Source of the DNA: Sphingomonas citri
GTDB lineage: Bacteria > Pseudomonadota > Alphaproteobacteria > Sphingomonadales > Sphingomonadaceae
Direction: 5' to 3'
Length of the DNA: 64,000 bases
Assembly (NCBI RefSeq): GCF_019429485.1
Contig: NZ_JAHXZN010000002.1
Coordinates: 310,001-374,000, forward strand
Positions within the stretch are counted from its first letter, which is position 1. The number at the start of each line of letters is the position of its first letter. Below the pieces are notes generated by a model. That model was not told the origin of the DNA. It made no database searches and worked only from the letters and a program-made list of their open reading frames with translations. The position numbers and the translations under genes were made by a program. Shown here one piece after another: positions 43,113 through 51,457 of this stretch.

Positions 43113-46100
43113 TCATCCTGCCCGCCCCAACAATGATCCGACGCTGTCGCGGTCGAACTTCAACCGCAGCGTCACATACGGCCCCCGCCGCGTGTAGCGA
43201 TCCTGACCGAAGTCACGGTCACGATAGCCGCTGACGTTATAGCCCGCGCTGATCCACAGGTCACGTGCCGGCGACACGCCCAGGTTCGGTCCCGCGCTGA
43301 AGGCCATGGTGTGGCTGGAGATACCGTGCTGCACCGAGCCCTGCACGCCGAGATCGAAGCGGCGGCCGAGATCGCGGCGCAGCTCGACGCCGACCACCTG
43401 TGTGAGCCCGGTGTAATCGTCCGCCCCGAAGCTGCCGCGCACCCATTTGATGCCGTGGTACAGCGTCAGCTCGGTGCCGTGGCCCTCGCCCTCGGCGCCG
43501 CTGCGATAGTTGAGCGCGGCGTTGTTGATCGTGCGCAGCGTCGCCTGGAAGGCACCGCCGCCCGCACCGACGCCGAGCACGTTGCGGTCGGTGACACCCG
43601 CGTCGGCCTCGTCGTGGCGAAGCGAGAGCCGCTCCAGCAGCGACCAGCGCCCGTCGAGCGGACGCCACGCCAGCGCCACGTCGCCCGCGAGCGAGGTGGC
43701 CTTGGCGTCGGGCGACTGGGTCACGCTGTACCAGCGCAGCCCCGCCGCGAGCGTGCGCCCCTCGCCGAGGGAGCGCAGGGCGCTGCTGGTGAGCCCGAAA
43801 CGATCGCCGGCGTCGCTGCCGCGATATTCGGCGCGACCGTTCCACGACCAGCGCCCCGCACGGTAGCTCGCGCCGAGCGTCACCGCGGCATAGTCCGCGC
43901 CGGTGCCATCCTGCGTGGCGGTGCCGGTCACGCCCGACTGGAAGGCATTGACGGTGGCGCCCTCGGGCAGGTGGCCGCGCAGCGTGCTGCTCGCGTCGAG
44001 CGTCGCGTCGACGATCCAGCGCGAGCCGAGCGGCAGCGACTGGCTGAGCCCATATTGCGCGAAGACGCGCTGCGCGTTCTCGCTGCCGACCGCCTGCTGG
44101 TTGAGCGTGCTCATCAGCTTGCCGCCCGTCCAGGGCGCGACGTCGAAGCCGAGCCGGGCGGTCTGCGCGGTGTAGCTGGCGCCCTCGGCGATCTCATAGC
44201 CGCCGATCAGCCGCACCGTCGGCGCGACGCGATAGGCGGCGCTCAGCTGATGGCGCACCGGGAAGTCGACGCTCGCCTTGTCGCCGCCGGGTGCCACCTG
44301 GGTCTGACCGGTGAGGGTCAGCTTGCCGTCGAGCACCGCCCGCGTGCCGCCGAGCGTCAGCAGCCGCGAGTCGCGCGCCTGGCCGTCGACCCCGCGATCG
44401 GAGGCGAGCTGCGCCCCGGCGAACAGCGCGCCCGTCTCGCGGCGCCACTCTAGCCGCGCGTCGAGCGCGCTGCGGCTTCCCGGCGCGTCAAGCTGGCGCT
44501 GGTACCAGCCGGTCGCGGTGAGCGACAGCGCGCCGCTGAGCTGGACGCGACCGTCGACGCCGAGCCGGCGCGCGCCGACGTCCACCACGTTCTGCTGCGA
44601 CACGCCGAAGCCGCGATCCTGCTGGCGCGCGTAGACGAGCAGGTCGCCGCGCGCGCCGTGATGCTCGGCCTCGGCCAGCCAGGCGCGGCCGGCCCCGAAC
44701 CCGCCGCGGCCCCCGGTCGCGGCCTCAGCGCGCAGCTCGGTCGCCGCGCCGGCATGCGCCTTGAGGTCGACTGCGACGAGGTCGGCGGTGGCCGTGGTCT
44801 CGTCGTGCAGCGCGGTGGCGCCGAGCTCGACCTTGCCGCTCGCCAGCCGCACCGCGCCGCGCGCGCCCGCCACCTTCTTGCGGCCGGTGCCATAGGTCTC
44901 ATAATCGACCACGATCACCACCGGGTTGAGCGCGGCGTCGCGCGTCAGCACCGGCTCGCGGAAGCGGATCGTGCCCGCCGCGGCGTCGATGTCATAGTCG
45001 ATGTGGCGCGTCATCTGCGTGGTCGCGACGATGCGGTCGGGGCGGAAGCGGTCGCGTACCTCGATCCGCAGCTTGTCGCTATTGGGCACGATGTCGCGCG
45101 CCATCAGCCGGTACGGTCCGCTGAGTCCGTTGCCCGCGATCTCGTCCCGCGCGTAGCGCTCGTCGGTGTGCGCGGCGAAGGCGCTGAACAGCAGCCGCTC
45201 GCCGTCATACTCGGCCTTCAGCCCATTGAGCGTGCGGCTGTAACGGCCGAGCCGGGTCTGCGTCAGCCCGGTCTCATAGTCGCCGAACAGCGCGTAGAAC
45301 TCGCGCCGCTCCAGCCGCAGGTACAGCTTGCGATCGGTCGCGGCGTCATAGCCCTGGCGCGTGCCGTCGCCGTAGACGGTGTAGTAGCGGTCGGGGTCGA
45401 TCGTGCCGAGCAGCCCGCGCGTCGGGTCGCGGCGGCGGTCGCTGTCGTAGGCGATCGTCGCCAGCCACGAACCCTTGATCCGCCCCTTGGCGTAGAGCGC
45501 GAGCTGGCCGTCGCGCACCGTGCCGCCGCGCACGCCGGCGGGCAGCGTGCCGCCGTGGCGGCGCAGCGTGTCATAGCCGAGCGTGCCGGCGCCGAAGCCG
45601 ACGACGGTCCAGCTCCGCGCCGGCGCGGCGAGCCAGCCGGTGAGGTCGACGGTGCGGCGCGTGTCGCGGTCGGCGAGCTCCACGTGCGCGCGCACCGCGC
45701 CGCTCTGCATCGTCGGTTCGAGCGCGATGAAGGCATAGCCGTCGTCGCCGACCACCTGCGCGCTGTGCGTGCCGCCGTCGGCGACCCGGCGGCGCTCCTG
45801 CGCGATCGCGACCTCTTCGGCGACCGCATAGGGCGCGTCGACTCGCACGGTCAGCAGCGTCCCGGCGCGTACCGGGCGCCCGCTCGCGTCGGTGGCGCGC
45901 AGCGCGAGCAGCGGGCGGGCGAGCCCATCGGCGACCAGCCGGCTCTTCTCGGGAATCGCGACGACCTGCGCGGGCGCGCCGGACGTGTGGACGGTGCGGG
46001 TCAGCGTCGCCGCGACCGCGCCGTCCGCGCCGAGCACGCGCGCGACGAGTTGATTATCCCCCGCACGCAGCGGCACACCGGACCAGCGCGCCACCGCGAT

Positions 46101-48107
46101 GGTGCGGGTGGGGTCGAGGTCGGTGCCGTCGAACGCGAGCGGGTCGCTCGGCTCGCCGTTGATCGTCAGCGCGACGCGCTGGCCGGGCAGGTGCTTGATC
46201 GCGACGCGGACGGCGGGCGCGCGCGGGTTATGATCGGGCTCGGGGAACAGGAAGGCGATGCCCGGCGCCTCGCCGGCGAACCAGTCGCGCGCGGCGCCCG
46301 CCGCGGCGGCGTCGGCGAGCACCGGCACCGGCAGCGCGGCGGCCGCGGCGGCGGTGCGGCCGGTCGGGCGGAGCTGGAAATCGACTCGCTTCAGCAGCCC
46401 GCCCTCGCTCTCGACGAAGCGCGAGGTGGCGCTGCCGGCCTGACGGGTGTCGGCGTCGCACGCCACCGGCGCGTGGCTGGCGGGCACCGAGTCGCGGTCG
46501 AGCGCGACGACGTGGCGACCTGGGCGCACGCCCTCGAGATGGTACAGACCGTCCTTGTCCGTGACGACATAGGTGCCGTCCTCGAGCAGCAGCCGGATGC
46601 CGGGCACGCCGCGCCGCCCCGCCACCGGATCGCGGCAGTCGCCCTCGGTCACGCGACCGATGACGGTGAAGCCGTCCGAGAAGAGCAGCGGCCGGATCCG
46701 CACCGCCGCCGCGGCCTCGTTGCCGGTGACTCCCGCGCTGCCGCTGGCGAGCACGCGGTTGACCGTGTCGCCGGGCCTGGCGCCCGCAGCGATGGAGACG
46801 GTGTAGCGCAGCTCCGCGGTGGCATGCGCCGCGATCTCGGACACCGCGAAGGTGAGCTTTCGCCCGTCCGGCGCGAGCTCGGGCTCGGCGACCCCGCGGG
46901 TCGAGCCGCGCTGGTAGCGCAGCCCGGCGGGCAGAAGATCAGTGACCGAGACGGCCCGCGCCGCCTGCTCGCCGCGATTGGTGATGGTGACGCGATATTG
47001 CACCACGTCACCCGGCGACGCCTCGCGCGTCGAGGCGGTCTTGCTCAGCAGCAGGATGGTGTCGCCGGTGCGATCGAGCGGGATATCGGAGTAGAAGGGA
47101 TCGGGCGTGGTGATCGTGAAGCCGGCGCCGAACGAGGCGGCGTTGATCATGTACGGCCGCCCCCCCGGGTCGAGCAGCCGCGCCAGCTCGCCCGGGTCGC
47201 GCGTCGACGGCGCGACATAATTGGCGGGCGGGACGATGCGCAGGTGGTAGGTGCCGGGCGCGACCAGCGGAAAGCGGTAGTTGCCGGTGGTGAAGCGATA
47301 CTCGCGGCCGCTCGAATCATGCGCCGAGCCGCCGCTGATGACGGTCGCCGGATAGGCGCTGACGCCGTCGTCGCCGTAGACCTGCGCAAGATTGCCGTCG
47401 CCGTCGAGCAGCGTCACCTCGGCGCCGTCGACCAGCGCGCCGGTGGCCGAGTCGAACACGTAGCCCGCCGGGTCGACGAGCACCGACGCCTGCGATGCCA
47501 TGCTCAGCGCGTTGCCCGCGTATGACATGCGCAGCCGCATGCCGCGATTGCGGGTCGGGTCGCAGGCGGCGAGCTCGGGCTGGGTGCCGCCGCCCGGCAC
47601 GCCGCCGGCGAAGACGCCGGTGTTCGGCCCGGTCTCGAGCAGCGGCAGCTTGACGGTGCGCGTGTCGGTGGTGACGTCGATCCAGTCGGTCTCGCGCACC
47701 GCCGGATCGTGGTTGTCCGCGGCGGCGTCGAGCACGATGATCATCGGCTGCTTGGTGTCGATCGTGCGCAGCGGGGCCGCGCGCGCGAGATCTGCGGCCT
47801 CGATCGGCGCCGGGGTGAACGGCGCCGCGGCATCGGGGTCGCAGCGCATGCCGGTGAGCCGATAGCCGATCGGCAGCAGCCGAAAGCTCAGCGAGCTCGG
47901 CCGTCTTGTGCGGTCGACCGCGAGCGTGACGGTGTTTGAGTCGATCGTCGTGCGCGCGCTCGCGCCGCCGAAGCTGAGCCGCGCGGTGTTGCTCACCTGC
48001 GCGAGCTGGCCCTCCGCGCCGGTCGCCAGCGCGGCGAGCGCACACAGCGTCGCCGCCGCGAGCGTGCGCAGCGTGGCGAAGGCAGAGAGGGCGCGCGATG
48101 CGGGCAT
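43113..48107 (-). CDS. giant DUF11-containing outer-membrane barrel-type protein
   Basis: A 1664-residue exported protein, last of the four DUF11 genes. A signal peptide (about 1-33, LAAATLCALAALATGAEG) is followed by the module QVSNTARLSFGG and DSNTVTLAVDR, which also opens two sister proteins. A DUF11 repeat lies at about 350-465 (SPGDVVQYRVTITNRGEQAA, DLLPAGLRYQRGS). A carboxypeptidase-regulatory/SdrD B-like domain follows at about 480-545 (GVPGIRLLLEDGTYVVTDKD, GLYHLEGVRPGRHVVALD), then other beta domains to about 820. From about 830 to the end, alternating aromatic strands (FYALFGDYETGLTQTRLGRY, RWSWNGRAEYRGSDAG) and a final YVTLRLKFD indicate a large beta-barrel. No characterised homologue is recognised. 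Confidence 0.8.
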   Translation of the reverse strand: MPASRALSAFATLRTLAAATLCALAALATGAEGQLAQVSNTARLSFGGASARTTIDSNTVTLAVDRTRRPSSLSFRLLPIGYRLTGMRCDPDAAAPFTPAPIEAADLARAAPLRTIDTKQPMIIVLDAAADNHDPAVRETDWIDVTTDTRTVKLPLLETGPNTGVFAGGVPGGGTQPELAACDPTRNRGMRLRMSYAGNALSMASQASVLVDPAGYVFDSATGALVDGAEVTLLDGDGNLAQVYGDDGVSAYPATVISGGSAHDSSGREYRFTTGNYRFPLVAPGTYHLRIVPPANYVAPSTRDPGELARLLDPGGRPYMINAASFGAGFTITTPDPFYSDIPLDRTGDTILLLSKTASTREASPGDVVQYRVTITNRGEQAARAVSVTDLLPAGLRYQRGSTRGVAEPELAPDGRKLTFAVSEIAAHATAELRYTVSIAAGARPGDTVNRVLASGSAGVTGNEAAAAVRIRPLLFSDGFTVIGRVTEGDCRDPVAGRRGVPGIRLLLEDGTYVVTDKDGLYHLEGVRPGRHVVALDRDSVPASHAPVACDADTRQAGSATSRFVESEGGLLKRVDFQLRPTGRTAAAAAALPVPVLADAAAAGAARDWFAGEAPGIAFLFPEPDHNPRAPAVRVAIKHLPGQRVALTINGEPSDPLAFDGTDLDPTRTIAVARWSGVPLRAGDNQLVARVLGADGAVAATLTRTVHTSGAPAQVVAIPEKSRLVADGLARPLLALRATDASGRPVRAGTLLTVRVDAPYAVAEEVAIAQERRRVADGGTHSAQVVGDDGYAFIALEPTMQSGAVRAHVELADRDTRRTVDLTGWLAAPARSWTVVGFGAGTLGYDTLRRHGGTLPAGVRGGTVRDGQLALYAKGRIKGSWLATIAYDSDRRRDPTRGLLGTIDPDRYYTVYGDGTRQGYDAATDRKLYLRLERREFYALFGDYETGLTQTRLGRYSRTLNGLKAEYDGERLLFSAFAAHTDERYARDEIAGNGLSGPYRLMARDIVPNSDKLRIEVRDRFRPDRIVATTQMTRHIDYDIDAAAGTIRFREPVLTRDAALNPVVIVVDYETYGTGRKKVAGARGAVRLASGKVELGATALHDETTATADLVAVDLKAHAGAATELRAEAATGGRGGFGAGRAWLAEAEHHGARGDLLVYARQQDRGFGVSQQNVVDVGARRLGVDGRVQLSGALSLTATGWYQRQLDAPGSRSALDARLEWRRETGALFAGAQLASDRGVDGQARDSRLLTLGGTRAVLDGKLTLTGQTQVAPGGDKASVDFPVRHQLSAAYRVAPTVRLIGGYEIAEGASYTAQTARLGFDVAPWTGGKLMSTLNQQAVGSENAQRVFAQYGLSQSLPLGSRWIVDATLDASSTLRGHLPEGATVNAFQSGVTGTATQDGTGADYAAVTLGASYRAGRWSWNGRAEYRGSDAGDRFGLTSSALRSLGEGRTLAAGLRWYSVTQSPDAKATSLAGDVALAWRPLDGRWSLLERLSLRHDEADAGVTDRNVLGVGAGGGAFQATLRTINNAALNYRSGAEGEGHGTELTLYHGIKWVRGSFGADDYTGLTQVVGVELRRDLGRRFDLGVQGSVQHGISSHTMAFSAGPNLGVSPARDLWISAGYNVSGYRDRDFGQDRYTRRGPYVTLRLKFDRDSVGSLLGRAG

Positions 48108-48171
48108 GCAGGGTCCCTGCCCGGCGCGCGGGGGCGCACCGGGATGGATGACGAGCGGGGCTGAGCGGGGC

Positions 48172-49308
48172 TTAGTCGATCGTCACCTTGAACGACGCCG
48201 CCACCGAGCCGCCGCCGCTGACGGTGCCGACATTGGCGACGACCTTCTTGGCGACGCCGTCGAACGAGGCGGTGACGCCATCGGTCTCGGTCGCGTCGTC
48301 GGAATCGTCGTCCTCGGTCGATCCGTTGACGACGCAGGCGATGCCGAGCGCGCCCGGCGTGCCGATCGAGATCGAGCCGGGCACATAGGTGGTGTGCGCG
48401 GGGACGACGTCGTTCAGCGTCACGCCGTTGGCGCTGGCGTTGAGCGTGGCGTTGCTGACGCGCAGGCAATATTCGACCGTGGCGCCGGGGATCGCCTTGG
48501 GATTGGCGGAGCCGAGCCCGTCCGCCAGCACGCGCGCCGATTTGGCGACGCTCAGCGCGACGTTGTTGATCGCGACGAAATAGCCCGAATAGGCGCGGCC
48601 CTGACCGTTGCGAGCGATGTCGCCGAGCAGCGCGCCGTCGCTGTCATCGTCGGCGAAGACGATGTCGACGGTGCCGTCGGCGCCGTTGAGATTGAGGTCG
48701 GTCGCGATCAGCGCGCTGCCCTGCGTCCCCGACTGGCCGCCCGCCGCGGCGACGACCCGGAGCGAGTCATAGGCATATTGCGCGCCCGCCTGGTTGGGGA
48801 CGTTGCCGACGATGAAGACGGTGACCGAGGCGTCGGGGGCGAGCTCGTCGATCCACGTCTGCGTGTCGACGCCCGCGTCGTAGCGGCCGTTGCCGTTCGA
48901 ATCGACATAGGCGCGCAGGCTGGTCAGATCGAAATTGTCGCTGCCGGGGAACAGCCCGAGCGAGATGTTCTGCTGATCGGGATCGAGCAGGAAGTCCTGC
49001 ACGTCGTTGGTCAAATTGGTGACGCGGAAGGTCGTTACCGCATTCTGGTCGCCCAGATTGACCTGGGTCGGCCCGGTCTGCGCCGTGACGACGGTGAAGT
49101 TGACCTTCTTGTCGACCACGAACGAGGCGGTGGTCGAGGTGGTCGACTGGTTGGTGCCGTTGACCGAGTAGGTCACAGAGGCGGTGTTGTCGATCCGCGT
49201 GCCGGCGGTGGTCAGCTGCGCCGCCGCGGTCTGCGCCTGTGCCGCGCCGGCAAGGCCGGCGAGGGCTGTCCCCGCCAGCAGCACGGCCATGGCCCTTCTC
49301 ACGAACAT
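48172..49308 (-). CDS. DUF11-type exported protein, third gene of the operon
   Basis: A 378-residue protein with a signal peptide (MFVRRAMAVLLAGTALAGLA, cleavage after AQA) and a good ribosome binding site (GGAAGGACC). The mature N-terminus has GTRIDNTASVTYSVNG and STTASFVVDKKV, the same NTA...VD module as the first and last genes. A possible calcium-binding loop VDSNGNGRYDAGVD lies near residue 140. The C-terminal part (about 255-378) is a DUF11 domain: PGATVEYCLRVSNATLNASA, DVVPAHTTYVPGSISIG and, at the end, GSVAASFKVTID. One Asp-rich loop (EDDDSDDATETDG) interrupts it. Extracellular or periplasmic beta-rich protein of unknown role. Confidence 0.8.
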   Translation of the reverse strand: MFVRRAMAVLLAGTALAGLAGAAQAQTAAAQLTTAGTRIDNTASVTYSVNGTNQSTTSTTASFVVDKKVNFTVVTAQTGPTQVNLGDQNAVTTFRVTNLTNDVQDFLLDPDQQNISLGLFPGSDNFDLTSLRAYVDSNGNGRYDAGVDTQTWIDELAPDASVTVFIVGNVPNQAGAQYAYDSLRVVAAAGGQSGTQGSALIATDLNLNGADGTVDIVFADDDSDGALLGDIARNGQGRAYSGYFVAINNVALSVAKSARVLADGLGSANPKAIPGATVEYCLRVSNATLNASANGVTLNDVVPAHTTYVPGSISIGTPGALGIACVVNGSTEDDDSDDATETDGVTASFDGVAKKVVANVGTVSGGGSVAASFKVTID

Positions 49309-49343
49309 GTTGGGTCCTTCCTGTTAAACGTGGGTCGTCGGGA

Positions 49344-49817
49344 TCACTTGAGCGCGGCCTGGAAGGCGAACTCGCCCTGCGCGCCGGGCGCGAGCGGGCG
49401 CGCGAGGCGCCAGCGCACATGGGTGACGTCGTCTGCCGCGGCGGCGCGGCGCGCGCCGTTCGCCGCCACGGTCAGCTGATCGAGCGCGCCATAGGCGCGG
49501 CCGTCGACCGACAGCTCGGGTACGGCCGAGCCCGGCAGCGGCGCGCGATAGGCGACCCCGCGCGGCACCGGATTGTCGAACACGATGTTGCTGAGCGGCT
49601 GCGTGCCGGTGTTGCGATAGGCCAGCACGAAGACGACCCGGTCGCCCGGCACCGCGCGCTTGGCTGGCACCAGGGCGACGCGCGTGGTGCCGTCGGCGGC
49701 GCGCTGCTTGCTCTCGACCAGCACCTTGGAGGTGACCTGGAGCGGGCCGGCGGGAGCTGCGGCGACGGTGGCGGGCGCGGCGAGCGCCGCACCGAGCAGC
49801 AGGAGCGGACGGATCAT
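49344..49817 (-). CDS. small DUF11-type exported protein, second gene of the operon
   Basis: A 157-residue protein. The ATG at 49817 was chosen because AGGAGT lies seven bases upstream, overlapping the stop of the preceding gene; a GTG at 49832 is also in frame. The signal peptide is MIRPLLLLGAALAAPATVAA. The mature protein is essentially one DUF11 domain: KRAVPGDRVVFVLAYRNTGT, FDNPVPRGVAYRAPLPGS, and LAPGAQGEFAFQAALK at the end. It lacks the NTA...VD module of its sisters. Its small size suggests a subunit or a chaperone-like partner of the larger proteins. Confidence 0.78.
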   Translation of the reverse strand: MIRPLLLLGAALAAPATVAAAPAGPLQVTSKVLVESKQRAADGTTRVALVPAKRAVPGDRVVFVLAYRNTGTQPLSNIVFDNPVPRGVAYRAPLPGSAVPELSVDGRAYGALDQLTVAANGARRAAAADDVTHVRWRLARPLAPGAQGEFAFQAALK

Positions 49818-49828
49818 GCGGAGACTCC

Positions 49829-50746
49829 TCACAGGATGATGGCTTTGAAGCGGATGGTGCGGGTGGTGCCGGCGGGCATGTCGCCGAGCGCGACGCGAAC
49901 GGTGCTGCCGTCGAGCTGCGCGACATCGCCGTCGGCCCCGTCGCTGAGCGGGCGGTCGTCGAGCGTCATGCTGCCGGCCACGAAGCGCGTGCCCTCGGGC
50001 ACGACGTCGCTGACCTCGACCGCGGGGCAGGCGCGCGCGAAGCGGGCGACCAGCGTGTAGGTCACGATTGAGCCGACCATCGCGCGCGCGCTGCCGTCCG
50101 GCGCGACGACCGACTGCGCCTTGTCGAGCCGCGCCGCGGCGGTGTCGGCGGTGAGCCGGCTGGTGGCGCTCGCGCGCGCGCCATTGGTCCCCACCACCGC
50201 GTCGGTACCGGCGGGGCCGCCCGCAGGGAGCAGCGTCCCCGCGGCACCGCTGCCCGCGTGCGCCGTCGCCGTGGCGGCAACGGTCGCGCCGTTCGCGGCA
50301 CCGGCGATCAGCACGAAGACGCGCGCGCTGGCACCCCCGGCGAGCGTCACCGTCGCCTCGCCCTGGTCGATCGCGGGATCGTAGCGGCCGTTGCCGTCGA
50401 CGTCGGGCACGATCGCGGTGACGCTCGCCCCCAGGTCGACGGTGGCGGTGAGATCATAAGGCGCGGGCGCGTTGCCGCTGTTGGTGACGGTGAAGGCCAC
50501 CGGGAGGGTCGCGGCCCCGGTCACCGCCACGCTGGCGGCGTCGGCGGCGAGCGCGACATCGACCAGCGCGTCGACCGCGACCGAGACCGTGTTGCTGTCG
50601 ATCGCGCGCGGCGCGTCTCCGGCGACGATCAGCTGCGCGGTGTTGACGATGCGCGTGCCGGCGGGCGTGGCGGCGCGCGACGGTGCCGCGAGCGACAGCG
50701 CCGCCGCGATCACCGCCATCCCTGCCGTCCACCGTCCCGGCGTCAT
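49829..50746 (-). CDS. DUF11-type exported protein, first gene of the operon
   Basis: A 305-residue protein (308 if the GTG at 50755 is used). It has a signal peptide (MTPGRWTAGMAVIAAALSLA, then APSRA), then AGTRIVNTAQLIVAGD and DSNTVSVAVDALV, the N-terminal module shared with the third and fourth proteins. A central DUF11-like domain contains FTVTNSGNAPAPYDLTATVD and a loop VDGNGRYDPAID that looks like a calcium site. A second DUF11 domain ends the protein (SIVTYTLVARFARACPAVEV, SDVVPEGTRFVAGSMTLDDR, GTTRTIRFKAIIL). The following gene starts 11 bases after its stop. The promoter should lie in 50747-50850, but none is obvious. Confidence 0.78.
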   Translation of the reverse strand: MTPGRWTAGMAVIAAALSLAAPSRAATPAGTRIVNTAQLIVAGDAPRAIDSNTVSVAVDALVDVALAADAASVAVTGAATLPVAFTVTNSGNAPAPYDLTATVDLGASVTAIVPDVDGNGRYDPAIDQGEATVTLAGGASARVFVLIAGAANGATVAATATAHAGSGAAGTLLPAGGPAGTDAVVGTNGARASATSRLTADTAAARLDKAQSVVAPDGSARAMVGSIVTYTLVARFARACPAVEVSDVVPEGTRFVAGSMTLDDRPLSDGADGDVAQLDGSTVRVALGDMPAGTTRTIRFKAIIL

Positions 50747-51004
50747 CGCCTTCACCCCGCGTCTCGCCCGATGTGGGCGTGCGAGAGTGATCAGCGGCCG
50801 ATCTGGTTAAGCAGGTGCTAGCGACGTCGCTTCATTGCCGGCTGTTAAGACCGAAGTCGAACGGGCAGACCGCGCATTTTACATCGAACGCCGCACGGCC
50901 GGACCGATCGATCGATCGCGGCGCCTTGCCTCCATCGGGGGGCGGGTCCAGCATTACGGCGCATCGATGCGTCCGCGCGCGGGCGCGCATCCGGGGGGTA
51001 GAGA

Positions 51005-51271
51005 ATGACCGAGGCGCCCGCGATCCTGGTCGGCTGGAAGCGCGACCGCACGCGCCACGGCTACGTGGTGACGCTGCAGCTGGCCCGCTCGGCGGAGGAC
51101 GTGCGGCGGCAGGATTATGAGCGCGTCAGCCTGGCGGTGAACGAGCGCCAGCTGCGCTCGCTCACGCGCGACCTGGTCCGCGCGCTCGACGACCGCGGGC
51201 TCGATACCTTCCACCGCCCGACCGGCTGGCGTCGCTGGACCGCACTGCTGCGCAAGGGGGCGCCGAGGTAG
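51005..51271 (+). CDS. small hypothetical cytoplasmic protein
   Basis: An 88-residue basic protein starting at the ATG at 51005, with GGGGGGTAGAGA as ribosome binding site. The sequence (ILVGWKRDRTRHGYVVTLQL, ARSAEDVRRQDYERVSLAVN) suggests a small alpha/beta fold with a strand-rich first half and a helical middle (ERQLRSLTRDLVRALDDRGL). Codon use is like its neighbours. I do not recognise a named family. It is divergent from the DUF11 operon and separated from it by about 250 bases in which I see no other gene. Confidence 0.65.
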   Translation: MTEAPAILVGWKRDRTRHGYVVTLQLARSAEDVRRQDYERVSLAVNERQLRSLTRDLVRALDDRGLDTFHRPTGWRRWTALLRKGAPR

Positions 51272-51386
51272 CGAGAGGCGCGCCGCGCTCGCAGGTGAGG
51301 AGTGAACAGCAGGGAGCGTCGCCTTGACGCGAGCGAGCTCCCCTTCAGGACTCCGCCGCCAAACTTCGGGAAGGTTCCTTACCCTC

Positions 51387-51455
51387 CGTCATCCTGGACT
51401 TGTTCCGGTGACGTGAGAGGGACGGGGAAAACACATGCGCCGTCATCCCGTCCGA
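51387..51455. repeat. REP, family 2, decayed
   Basis: CCGTCATCCTGGACTTGTTC with CGG, an unrelated spacer, then GCCGTCATCCCGTCCGAGG. The arms are now in direct rather than inverted orientation and lack the GGTGGATCC core, so this is a broken or rearranged copy. It sits just after the stop of the GH2 gene. Confidence 0.5.
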
Positions 51456-51457
51456 GG

